64,000 bases of DNA, taken from NCBI GenBank assembly GCA_008933615.1, contig WBUR01000010.1, positions 1 to 64,000 on the forward strand. The letters are read 5' to 3'. Shown piece after piece: positions 1-8,726 of the stretch; within the stretch, counting starts at the first letter, position 1; every line of letters begins with the position of its first letter. A model generated the notes under the pieces. That model saw only the letters and a program-made list of their open reading frames with translations, searched no databases and had not been told where the DNA came from. The position numbers were made by a program, and so were the translations under genes. The stretch is from a bacterium (GTDB lineage: Bacteria; CLD3; SB21).

Positions 1-1
1 G

Positions 2-580
2 CACTTCAACTGCACTCCGCAGCCCGTTTATCGCTCGATCAAGAGGGCGGGTGACGGGGCAACTTCTGGATTAAGTAAACCCGGATGGTTTCGAGCGGAC
101 AGTTTGGATATCGGAACAAAAAATACAGGCCAGCAAGCTGCCGTCACCGGATCAGCCGCGGCGATGATTTATACTGGCGGGGCATTAACGAAAGATAAGC
201 AAGATGCAATGATGGCCGAGATAAAATCGTGGATAGGTACTCCATATAGATTTGGTATGGTGGAAAAAGGAAAGGGGACAGATTGTTCCGGGTTCGTCGG
301 ATCGGTATTCAAGAAAGTGTTAAATGTAGATCTGCCAAGACAATCCGCAGAAATGTATAGCGCCGGAGAACCCATCACGCAGAAAGACCTGAAATTTGGT
401 GATCTGGTCTTTTTTCAAAATACATATAAAGGGTCAAAAGGGGCATCCCACGTAGGCATCTGGGTCGGTGACGGTAAATTTGCTCATGCGAGCACAACCG
501 TTGGCGTTACGATCTCTGAGTTATCTGAAGATTATTATACAAAACATTATTTAGGCTGCAGAAAGATAATAAAGAACTGA
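2..580 (+). CDS. NlpC/P60 family cell-wall hydrolase, C-terminal part (5' end outside window)
   Basis: The reading frame is open from the first bases of the window, so the gene starts upstream; a TTG at 104 is only an internal codon. The C-terminal half matches the NlpC/P60 papain-like fold: the catalytic Cys lies in the TDCSGFVGSVF block, the first His in SHVGIWVGDG and the third polar residue in FAHAST. These enzymes cleave gamma-D-Glu/diamino-acid bonds in peptidoglycan stem peptides in the periplasm. The visible N-terminal stretch is low-complexity and probably a linker from an upstream domain. The stop at 580 is followed by about 175 bases without a gene. Family assignment is firm; the exact substrate and missing domains are unknown. 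Confidence 0.85.
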   Translation, partial: HFNCTPQPVYRSIKRAGDGATSGLSKPGWFRADSLDIGTKNTGQQAAVTGSAAAMIYTGGALTKDKQDAMMAEIKSWIGTPYRFGMVEKGKGTDCSGFVGSVFKKVLNVDLPRQSAEMYSAGEPITQKDLKFGDLVFFQNTYKGSKGASHVGIWVGDGKFAHASTTVGVTISELSEDYYTKHYLGCRKIIKN

Positions 581-755
581 GACTGTGGCAAAATGAACCT
601 TAATCGGATAGTGATAGGAAAGTTTTAATTGTTATTAACATTATAGTTTCGCCCGTCTAACCAATCCCCGGTTAATTGCAGTTTCCCAATATATAATGCT
701 GACTCTGCGCATTGACTCATGAATTCAATCAGGCCAGTCAATATTTATGCGCGCT

Positions 756-1414
756 CTATTTTTTATCGCCAATATTAAAAAGGGCATTGAACGATGATTT
801 ATCCCTATATACAGTTAGCGCGATAAGAATTATTCCCAGCGTTATAATAGTTGTAGTAAATCCAATAGTAACGATCAACGGAGCAATATCTAATTCAACC
901 AAAGCCATGGACGAAAAAAAAAAGGATCGCAACAAATTTAACAAGACGGGAAACGATTGAATATTGAGGAAAATTTTCTTTAAGCAGTGCATTATAAACG
1001 GTTGAAGAGGTGCGTGATGCAATAATCCAACCTAATCCAAAAATTAGCAGCGCTGTAATTAGCTTTGGGATAAAAACCACGCATTGTTGGATTAGGCCGG
1101 ACAGCGCTGTAAGTTTCATCGCATCGAGGGAGGAGTTGAGAAAAATTAGAAAAATAACAAAAAAAATCGCATTCCCAATTAAATTGAAAACGGCGTATCT
1201 TACGTCGGCTTTAGACAGTTGCTTGTCGCCACTGTAATCTTATAAACAGCTTTTCAAATCTTAATACTACAAGCAATTGAACAACTATCCTCTTTACAAG
1301 CCATCCAATTAGCCAACCAATTAATAACAAAATAATTCCAGCTAATAGGCTTGGCAAATAATTGATTATCTGTCTTCCAAAATCGAGAAACAGACTTTCT
1401 AAATTGTTATCCAT
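756..1414 (-). pseudogene. Broken TM-helix / MscS-like channel protein (two frameshifts)
   Basis: Three overlapping minus-strand frames together encode one membrane protein. Frame 1 (from ATG 1414) gives an N-terminal helix rich in Leu/Ile/Gly (SLLAGIILLLIGWLIGWLVK); frame 2 can be read from about 1239 with further hydrophobic helices; frame 3 continues from about 915 to the TAG at 756. The joins fall near 1225-1240 and in a run of ten A at 914-923, where removing one base restores ...AILFFSSMALVEL.... The repeated helix pattern resembles the 'conserved TM helix' proteins related to small mechanosensitive channels. Either the gene is decayed, or the A10 tract is slippery or mis-sequenced. The neighbouring USP gene is also broken, which favours real decay. 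Confidence 0.65.
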
Positions 1415-1415
1415 T

Positions 1416-2365
1416 TTAAACTCCTATCTTCTTTGGTGATTTTAATAATAGTTTCCACAAGGGCTCCCTTTCTTCGTACTCTTTTACCCAAAGAACCGGA
1501 CATGCCGCTTGTTCAGTTATTTCCTGCGAAACCGAACGACCGAATAAAAGTTCCAGAAACTCTCCCGTCGATCCGCCCATCGGAATGAGATCTACTTTCC
1601 TAAATTCATCAACAACGGTCTTGACAATGTCAGCGTCCCTGATGATCACAACATCCGCGACAAGTGAATTTTCCACAATCAGTTCTTTGACTTTTGATTC
1701 TCTTTCCACTCTTTCACTTAAGGTTGTTTCGGGATCATATACCAAAAGAATAGTTAGCTTGCACTTAAAGTAGTCTATTAACGCAGGAGCAATTTCGGTT
1801 GCCAAAATGGTGTGTATATCAATTGTAAAGGTTGATGTTTTGACGTTCAAGAATACCGTGTAAAACGGCAACCTCCCCTGGAAATTTACGAATAACGCTT
1901 TCAATGATCGATGAAAAAAATCTTTCAAAAAAATCCGGATGTTTTCGCCTTCCGACCAAAATAAAGTTACACTCTTGTTCCTCGGCCGTATTCACAATAC
2001 CCTGAGATATCCTGTATGATACATTCAGGATTGACCGTGCAGCAACGTTCTCGTTTGGCGGCGACCTCATTGGCAGGATCAAAAAGCGGCTTAATTCTCA
2101 CATGGTCGCTTATCTCGGCAACTAGCGGACTTTTTCTCTGACTTCGTCAACATGCAAAAATAGTATTTCAGCCTTCGATTTCTTTGCAATAGCCACGGCA
2201 ATGTGCGTTAGACCGATCACCGATTCAACATTTGAAAGAGGTAATAATACTCTATACTGCTTTAATTCCAGCTTTTCTAAAGTTCTGACTTTTCGTATAT
2301 GTTCTATCTCCCTGTGTGAGGCCCATTTCTCTACTGAGATGAACTTCCGTGTCAAATTTGTTCAT
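1416..2365 (-). pseudogene. Broken tandem universal stress protein (UspA) gene
   Basis: Fragments of two Usp domains lie in different minus-strand frames. The likely original start is ATG 2365, with a GAGAGG ribosome site upstream, but that frame soon ends. The frame starting at TTG 2355 carries a beta-strand/helix unit (YRVLLPLSNVES...AEILFLHVDE) and stops at TAG 2122-2124. A third frame holds ISQGIVNTAEEQECNFILVGRRKHP, and the last frame (to 1416) holds the nucleotide-loop-like GGSTGEFLELLFGRSVSQEI and CPVLWV end of the second domain. At least three lesions are needed to explain this. The domain order resembles the cytoplasmic tail of amino-acid permease-Usp fusions, but no permease part is present here. 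Confidence 0.7.
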
Positions 2366-2550
2366 AAATAAACCTCTCACTGAACATCAGGAATAATTTA
2401 ATGATCTTTGGATTTTAATTCAAAGCATTATTTAGGATGAAAAAAGTTTGGAGGGTTAAGAGTTGTCAGGTTTGGACCAAAAAAAGGACATGCTTACGCA
2501 AATAGTTGACCATTAGCGGCGTTGCTGGATTGAGAAAACTTATGGATTGA

Positions 2551-5500
2551 TCATAAGGTTGAATTGTCTGTAAATGCCGATTCTATTATTCGAGCAAGTT
2601 CCCTGATTTGGTAGGGTTTTGTCAGCACGTTTGTAAATCCGAAATTCTTGTAGTTTGCCATAATGGGATCGTTGGAATAGCCGCTGGAAACAATTGCTTT
2701 TACGTTTGGATCGAAGTCTATCAATTGCTTGATTGCTTCCTCTCCACCCATGCCGCCCGGAATAGTCAGATCCATGATAACAACATCGAAAGGCGACCCC
2801 GCATTTTTATGCTTGATGTACATTTCGATAGCTTCTTTTCCGTCCTTTGCCGTGCGAACCTGATAACCGAGTTCCGTAAGCATAGTTTCACTCATCTCTG
2901 CTATGATGTCTTCATCGTCCATGATTAATATTTTGCCGTGAGCCGGCGCCGGGCGGCTTTCCTGAACCTTTTGTACCGGCATAATATTCTTAGATGCGGG
3001 TAACACAATGATAAAAGTGGTGCCTTTACCGGAGATCGACTCAGCAGTGATTGCGCCTTCATGATTCTTAATAATCGAATATGATGTTGCAAGTCCTAAT
3101 CCGCTCCCGGTCTTTTTGGTCGTAAAATACGGATCAAATATTTTCTGTAGATTCTCCGGTGCTATTCCCATACCCTGGTCACGGACGGCGATCTTTATGT
3201 AATTTCCCTTTTTCAGAAGGACACCGTATTTTGTATTGTCCGAGTCGAAAATAATATTCAGCGCCTCTATTGTGACGACACCGCCATTGGGCATGGCCTG
3301 TCGGGCATTAATGATCAAATTATTGATGACTTGGCTCATTTGACCGCCATCCATATCGACCTGCCAGAGATTAGGGGAGATCGCGAACTCGCACCGGACA
3401 TTCGAACCTGCAGAGGAAAAATTAGCCGAATCACGAAGCAGGTCTGAAATGCTTGAGGTTTTTCTTACCGGTGCGCCGCCCTTTGAAAAAGTTAATAATT
3501 GCTGCGTAAGGTCACGCGCTCGTTCCGACGCCTTTTCGGCGCGTATCAAAAGTTCAAGTGATTTTTCTTTATTCCCGTGTTCCAGTTTCATTTTGGACAT
3601 GGAAATGTTGCCAAGAATTGCCGATAAAATATTATTGAAGTCGTGCGCAATCCCGCCGGCCAGTATTCCGATGGATTCGATTTTCCGCGCCTTCAGAAGT
3701 TCTTCTTCCATTTTCAAACGATCCGTAGTGTCGCGGAAAACAACCACCACGCCAAGCAGGTTACCGTCTTTATCCTGAATAGGCGCGGCGTTGTCGGTGA
3801 TAATGTGACGTTCTTTGTTTCTATGCATGATTAATACATGATCAGCGGCATCGGCAATTCGTTTGGTCTTTAGAACTTTGTCAACGGGATGGTCAATAGA
3901 CTCTTCGCTTTTGATGGATCTGAGAGGGAGGATCTGTCGAATCGGTTTATCAAACGCTTCTTCCTGCGTATATTGCGTGATCAACTCCGCGCTTTTGTTC
4001 ATTAGCATCACTCGTCCCAAAATATCCGTTGTGATCACTCCTTCGCCGATCGACCGTAAAGTGACTAATAGACGGCCTTTTTCTTCTGCCAAAGCTTCAT
4101 TTGCCTTCTTTCGGTCTGTAATGTCTCTAAAATTAAGAACGATTGCTCCAATGCTAGGCTCGGTCAAAAGATTATTGGCCACGCCCTCCATCCATCGCCA
4201 GGAACCGTCCTTATGAAACATTCGGAACTGTATCGTCAGTATGTGTCTGGGCCGTTTCAGCAGTTCATTAAACAATGATTCAGTTTGCTTTCTATCATCG
4301 GGGTGGATGAACTGGAATAAATTGACCGTCAATGTTTCTTCTTGGGAATGGCCGACAATGTGCGAAAAAGATGGGCCTACGTATGAAATTATGCCGTCAC
4401 CGGAAATGAGTATTAAGGCATCCGAACTGTTCTCAACTAAAGCCCGGAATCGTTTATCGTTTTCTCTGAAAGCCTCTTCTGCCTCTTTTCTCTCCGTGAT
4501 GTCCCTGTAATTAAATACGATGGCCTGTACACTGGGTTCATGTGTCAGGTTATTTACTACACCCTCCATCCATCGCCAGGACGCGTCTTTGTGTTTGATT
4601 CGAAACTGCAGCGATTGTACGCTGCCTTCCTTTTTTCTTAAAACGGTCATTTGTTCCAACACAGTCGAGAGATCGTCGGTGTGAATCAGGTCAAATACAT
4701 TGGTTCCGACAAATTCATTTGCAGAATAACCCAGCACACGGTTTGTCGAACGGCTGGTGTATAGTACGATGCCGTACGGATTGATGAGTGAAATAGCGTC
4801 GGAGATATTTTCGAGCAATGCTCTGAAATGTTTAACGCTTTCTCGCAGCGCTTCTTCGGCTCGTTTACGTTTAGTGATTATTCGCGCTACAAGGATAATT
4901 TGTCGAACATGGCCAAGTTCATCTACAGCCGCATTCCATTGCGATTCGATATGTTTATATTCATCGTCTTGAATAATCAGCCGATATTCGATCCGTTTGT
5001 CGGAGTCGCCTTTTAGAACGTCATGAAAAGTCTGGAGGGTCAAACCACGATCGCCGGGATGAACATCAGAAAAAAAATCATACCCGGTTTCGATCTTTTT
5101 ATTGTTCAGTATCCGGTGATAAGATGATGAAGCAAAGGTGATATGCCCCTGCGAATCAAGAATGAGGAGCATATCTGAAATGGTATGGTCGATCAACTCG
5201 AAAGTATCAATGCTGCGTTTATCGTTTTCATTGAGAATTTCGTAAGATTCTGGAAATTTAGACTTCAGTAGTGCGCGTTGCATCGCCGGGCCCAGCAGTT
5301 CGAGCTCATTCTTGAAAATATAGTCTGATGCGCCGTTTCTGTAACAGGCTATTGCAGTTTCTTCGTTATTGGGAAGGGTCAGAATAATGACCGGGGTTTT
5401 TGGGGAATGTTCTTTAACTATTTTTAGCGCTTTCAGGCCGTTCAGCGATGCAACGTTGTAATTAGATATCACGATATCGGGATTAAACCCTTTAAGTTGT

Positions 5501-5634
5501 TCTTTCAGCTCATCTTCAGCTGCAACTTGTTTCAGCTTGAACAGTATCTGTGATGACAAAAGAGAACTGACGATCAACTTTGCTTCAGAAATGGAATCTT
5601 CAACTAAAAGTACGCGAATATCATTATCCATCAT
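2551..5634 (-). CDS. Hybrid multi-PAS sensor histidine kinase with two receiver domains
   Basis: About 1027 residues, apparently cytoplasmic (no membrane segment seen). Domain order: N-terminal receiver (about 5-120), four PAS domains (about 145-640, two of them with near-repeated PAC segments such as WRWMEGV.NNL), HisKA with the phospho-His in GGIAHDFNNILS, an HATPase domain with DQGMGI and GSGLGLA boxes, and a C-terminal receiver (last ~120 residues). The C-terminal receiver keeps its Asp (VVIMDLTIPGG) and Lys (LTKPY). The N-terminal one has Asn where the phospho-acceptor Asp should be (PDIVISNYNV), so it probably cannot be phosphorylated. I chose the ATG at 5634 over a TTG nine bases upstream; the adjacent ATG at 5631 is also possible. 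The signal is unknown, and no dedicated output gene adjoins it. Confidence 0.88.
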   Translation of the reverse strand: MMDNDIRVLLVEDSISEAKLIVSSLLSSQILFKLKQVAAEDELKEQLKGFNPDIVISNYNVASLNGLKALKIVKEHSPKTPVIILTLPNNEETAIACYRNGASDYIFKNELELLGPAMQRALLKSKFPESYEILNENDKRSIDTFELIDHTISDMLLILDSQGHITFASSSYHRILNNKKIETGYDFFSDVHPGDRGLTLQTFHDVLKGDSDKRIEYRLIIQDDEYKHIESQWNAAVDELGHVRQIILVARIITKRKRAEEALRESVKHFRALLENISDAISLINPYGIVLYTSRSTNRVLGYSANEFVGTNVFDLIHTDDLSTVLEQMTVLRKKEGSVQSLQFRIKHKDASWRWMEGVVNNLTHEPSVQAIVFNYRDITERKEAEEAFRENDKRFRALVENSSDALILISGDGIISYVGPSFSHIVGHSQEETLTVNLFQFIHPDDRKQTESLFNELLKRPRHILTIQFRMFHKDGSWRWMEGVANNLLTEPSIGAIVLNFRDITDRKKANEALAEEKGRLLVTLRSIGEGVITTDILGRVMLMNKSAELITQYTQEEAFDKPIRQILPLRSIKSEESIDHPVDKVLKTKRIADAADHVLIMHRNKERHIITDNAAPIQDKDGNLLGVVVVFRDTTDRLKMEEELLKARKIESIGILAGGIAHDFNNILSAILGNISMSKMKLEHGNKEKSLELLIRAEKASERARDLTQQLLTFSKGGAPVRKTSSISDLLRDSANFSSAGSNVRCEFAISPNLWQVDMDGGQMSQVINNLIINARQAMPNGGVVTIEALNIIFDSDNTKYGVLLKKGNYIKIAVRDQGMGIAPENLQKIFDPYFTTKKTGSGLGLATSYSIIKNHEGAITAESISGKGTTFIIVLPASKNIMPVQKVQESRPAPAHGKILIMDDEDIIAEMSETMLTELGYQVRTAKDGKEAIEMYIKHKNAGSPFDVVIMDLTIPGGMGGEEAIKQLIDFDPNVKAIVSSGYSNDPIMANYKNFGFTNVLTKPYQIRELARIIESAFTDNSTL

Positions 5635-5754
5635 ATGCCCCAAGAGAAATGCAACTTTAATTGTTACTTACCAGCTACCGACTGATTTCCAATTTAGTAA
5701 AATGACACCGATCTTACAAGAACATAGTATCACAGGCGTTAAAATAATGTCATT

Positions 5755-6906
5755 CTATTTCAGAATGGCCCGGAGCAAGTTTAAAAATTCGCGCCCATCA
5801 TTCTGAACCAGCCGGAAATTTTTGTAAGCGCTTTTGTATGATGGATTAATTTCGTAGGCTTTTTTGAATTGTGTCATCGCTTTAATAAATAAATTACGAC
5901 ATTGGATCAAATAGACCGTTCCGAGTGAGTTATGCAGATCGGCATATTTTGGATTTTCTTCAACGCCTTTTTCCAAACGTTTTCTATAATCTAACAACAC
6001 TTTTTCGTCTTTGCCGGCGCCGCCAAACAGAAACTTAAGATAAAATCCGTGGATCGTTTCATCCAGATTTGGCTTCTGAATGGCATCTTTAATTTCTCTA
6101 ATTGTTTCAATGGCTTGTGGCAACTGATCCGATTGCAAGAGTTTTATAGTTTTTTCAATACGGTAAGTATAAAACCGGTAACCCGAAAATTCAGGAACAG
6201 TGGTTACAAGATTCTGCAAACTCTCAATCACTCTGCTAATTCGAATTGCGACAGGGGGGAGATTTCTGTCTTCAGGGCTGTTTTTTACACTTTCCAATAA
6301 CAAGGTCGCAATATTTAGTTGCGGCTCAAGATAATTAGGGTTGATTTTCAGCGCCGTCTGCAATTCAGCCATGGCTTCTTCATATTTCTTGCATTTGCCT
6401 AATGCAATTCCAAGGTTATTTCTTAAATCGGCATAGTTCGGCTCCATGCCTACTGCTTTTTTTAAGATATCAATTGCATCGGATAAGTCGCCTTTTTGAG
6501 ACAAAGCCATGCCCAGATTGTTGTATGATTCTACTAATTCAGGGTTTTTTTCAACGGCATGCTCAAATTCTACAATCGCTTCGTCCATCAATCCTTTGCG
6601 CATGAAAAGAAGCCCCATCTTATTATGCGAAATGGAATGCTTAACGGTCCGTATTTTATCGCGGATGAAGAAAAGTAATTCAATTTCCCACGCAATGTCC
6701 TGATGAAAAGAGCTTACCGTTTCTTTGAAATCTTCTTCGGTAATGTTTTTCATTCCATCGTCAAGCTTCTTTCTGTGAACCGTTACCACGCGTCCGGCGT
6801 CAAATATTTCCGACTGCATTGTCAGACCCGAGATATTACCTGCAGTCTGGATATGGAATATTTTACCGCCGGCAAATACATTGCTGTTCAGACCAATTTG
6901 TTCCAT
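5755..6906 (-). CDS. TPR-repeat protein
   Basis: A protein of 383 residues with tetratricopeptide repeats. At least three consecutive TPR units lie at about 95-205 (NKMGLLFMRKGLMDEAIVEFEHAVEKNPE; YNNLGMALSQKGDLSDAIDILKKAV; LRNNLGIALGKCKKYEEAMAELQTAL), and further copies lie near the C-terminus (YADLHNSLGTVYL...AMTQFKKAYEINP). The first ~90 residues are not repeat-like. No signal peptide or membrane segment is evident, so it is probably a cytoplasmic scaffold. It lies upstream of the hybrid kinase on the same strand with a gap of about 120 bases, which allows but does not prove a functional link. Specific function unknown. Confidence 0.75.
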   Translation of the reverse strand: MEQIGLNSNVFAGGKIFHIQTAGNISGLTMQSEIFDAGRVVTVHRKKLDDGMKNITEEDFKETVSSFHQDIAWEIELLFFIRDKIRTVKHSISHNKMGLLFMRKGLMDEAIVEFEHAVEKNPELVESYNNLGMALSQKGDLSDAIDILKKAVGMEPNYADLRNNLGIALGKCKKYEEAMAELQTALKINPNYLEPQLNIATLLLESVKNSPEDRNLPPVAIRISRVIESLQNLVTTVPEFSGYRFYTYRIEKTIKLLQSDQLPQAIETIREIKDAIQKPNLDETIHGFYLKFLFGGAGKDEKVLLDYRKRLEKGVEENPKYADLHNSLGTVYLIQCRNLFIKAMTQFKKAYEINPSYKSAYKNFRLVQNDGREFLNLLRAILK

Positions 6907-6909
6907 TGA

Positions 6910-7271
6910 AAAATCTTTCTTACGACTATGTAAGTTCTACAAAATTTAATTCGAATAAATTAATTAACTTCTCACATTACAGCGTAAAGTGACAACAAAC
7001 ATGCCTAATAACAAATTTAGTTGTAAATTATTATTATTATATGGTTTGTCCGAAAGAAACTAAAAACTGGAATGCCAAATAGTGTTAATTTTATCTTAAA
7101 AATGCAACTCATTTTTTGATAAATAGTCGCACGCATACGACGCGGTATCATCAGCATGTTTTTTGTATTCTAATTATATAGTCCAGTGGTAATTAATATT
7201 GTAAAAGAAAGAGGTGTTTACTATCTTCATTCCGTTAATACAAATCATTTAAAGCTGGACGTTAAATCTCG
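6910..7271. other. Divergent intergenic region, AT-rich, no gene seen
   Basis: This 360-base stretch separates the minus-strand TPR gene from plus-strand tadA. It is markedly AT-rich and has stops in all frames. It must hold the promoters for both genes, but I cannot single out a convincing -35/-10 pair. No tRNA, strong hairpin or repeat was recognised. Confidence 0.5.
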
Positions 7272-7742
7272 ATGAGTGAACATGATGCATGGATGCAATT
7301 TGCGTTTAAAGAAGCCGAAAATGCATACAAAAAAAATGAGATCCCAGTAGGCGCTGTAGTCGTGTTTGAAAATAGAATTATTGGCAGGGGATACAATCAG
7401 ATTGAAATGCTCCAAGACCCGACGGCTCACGCTGAAATGATAGCTATTACTTCGGCCGTTGCAACGATCGGTTCTAAGTGGCTGAATGGCGCTACGCTGT
7501 ATGTGACCCTCGAACCCTGCGTTATGTGCGCAGGGTCGATTGTGCTGGCGCGAATGGATAGGGTCGTATTCGGAGCGTACGATGCAAAAACAGGGGCATG
7601 TGCGTCGCTTTATAATATTGTTCAGGACGAAAGACTCAATCACCGCGCAGAATTGATCGGCGGGGTCATGGAAGATAAATGTTCGTCTATTCTCAAGGAT
7701 TTTTTTGCACAATTGCGTAAACGAACGCCAAATATGAATTAA
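7272..7742 (+). CDS. tadA: tRNA-specific adenosine deaminase
   Basis: A protein of 156 residues, normal length for TadA. It converts adenosine-34 to inosine in the anticodon of tRNA-Arg(ACG). The zinc-site signature is intact: H53-A-E55 with the proton-shuttle Glu, and the PCVMCAGS motif with C83 and C86. GRGYN and the RMDRVVFGAYD block are also typical. It is encoded alone on the plus strand and runs tail-to-tail into the minus-strand decarboxylase gene, whose stop begins at the next base. The lack of space between convergent stops leaves no obvious terminator. Guanine deaminases of the same superfamily are an alternative, but the motif context favours TadA. Confidence 0.93.
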   Translation: MSEHDAWMQFAFKEAENAYKKNEIPVGAVVVFENRIIGRGYNQIEMLQDPTAHAEMIAITSAVATIGSKWLNGATLYVTLEPCVMCAGSIVLARMDRVVFGAYDAKTGACASLYNIVQDERLNHRAELIGGVMEDKCSSILKDFFAQLRKRTPNMN

Positions 7743-8678
7743 TCACTTCCTATTCATCAGCGCCCGGTAAAATTCTATCGTCTTACTTAAACCGTCCCGA
7801 ATATCAACTTTCGGTTCCCATCCCAGAACTCTTTTTGCTTTACTGATATCCGGACGGCGCACAGCCGGGTCGTCCTGTGGGAGAGGTTTATGAATAATTT
7901 TACTTTTACTATTGGTTAGTTCAATGATAATCTCTGCAAATTGCAGAATAGTCATCTCGTTTGGATTGCCTATATTGACCGGCCAATGTTCGTCGGACTT
8001 CATCAACCGGTAAATACCGTCGATGAGGTCACTGACGTAGCAAAACGAACGCGTTTGTTTGCCTTCGCCAAAAACGGTAATGGGTTCGTTACGAATAGCT
8101 TGATTGATAAAGGACGGTACGACACGTCCGTCATTGGCGCGGTTACGCGGCCCGTAGGTATTAAATATACGTACAATTCGCGTGTCCACTTTATGAAATG
8201 TGTGATAGGCCATGGTCATGGCCTCCGCGAAACGTTTTGCTTCGTCGTAAACGCCGCGCGGCCCGACCGGATTAACATTGCCCCAGTATTCTTCATGTTG
8301 CGGATTGATCAAGGGGTCGCCGTACGTTTCGGAAGTGGATGCTAATAGGAAGCCGGCGTTTTTATGTTTAGCCAGCCCAAGCGCCTTGTGTGTTCCGAGT
8401 GATCCGACTTTAAGGGTTTGTATCGGCAATTCCAAATAATCGATCGGGCTTGCCGGGCTGGCAAAATGAAAAACAAAATCAACCTGCCCGTCCACATAAA
8501 GATAATTAGTTACATCATAGAAAATAAAAGTGAAATTCTCATTTCGGATGTGTTCGATATTAGCAATGCTGCCGGTGATCAGATTATCAATACTAATAAC
8601 CTCATGTCCTTCTGCAAGCAAGCGGTCACACAGATGTGAGCCCAAAAACCCGGCGCCTCCCGTAACGACAATTCTCAT
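7743..8678 (-). CDS. UDP-glucuronate decarboxylase (UDP-xylose synthase), SDR family
   Basis: A protein of 311 residues of the extended short-chain dehydrogenase family. NAD-binding TGGAGFLG is at 6-13. The catalytic set is the ASTSETYGD block (Ser/Thr 114-116), Y144 and K148 in GVYDEAKRF. The run [12 protein letters not shown] followed by [10 protein letters not shown] is characteristic of UXS enzymes, which oxidise and decarboxylate UDP-glucuronate to UDP-xylose, a precursor for cell-surface glycans. A GGAG ribosome site precedes ATG 8678. It lies 48 bases downstream of rpoN and may be the last gene of the recO-lpt-rpoN transcript, which would fit an envelope-polysaccharide role. Confidence 0.9.
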   Translation of the reverse strand: MRIVVTGGAGFLGSHLCDRLLAEGHEVISIDNLITGSIANIEHIRNENFTFIFYDVTNYLYVDGQVDFVFHFASPASPIDYLELPIQTLKVGSLGTHKALGLAKHKNAGFLLASTSETYGDPLINPQHEEYWGNVNPVGPRGVYDEAKRFAEAMTMAYHTFHKVDTRIVRIFNTYGPRNRANDGRVVPSFINQAIRNEPITVFGEGKQTRSFCYVSDLIDGIYRLMKSDEHWPVNIGNPNEMTILQFAEIIIELTNSKSKIIHKPLPQDDPAVRRPDISKAKRVLGWEPKVDIRDGLSKTIEFYRALMNRK

Positions 8679-8726
8679 GCATATCTCCGGTTTAACTTAT
8701 CTGGAACTGAAATTCTTTCAATAAAA

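Noticed and set aside
712-1237. Plus-strand frames over the channel remnant
   Set aside because: The hydrophobic, family-like signal is on the minus strand; the plus frames show none.
7245-7712. Antisense frame over tadA (155 codons)
   Set aside because: Low-complexity, Cys/His-rich translation typical of a reverse-strand shadow.
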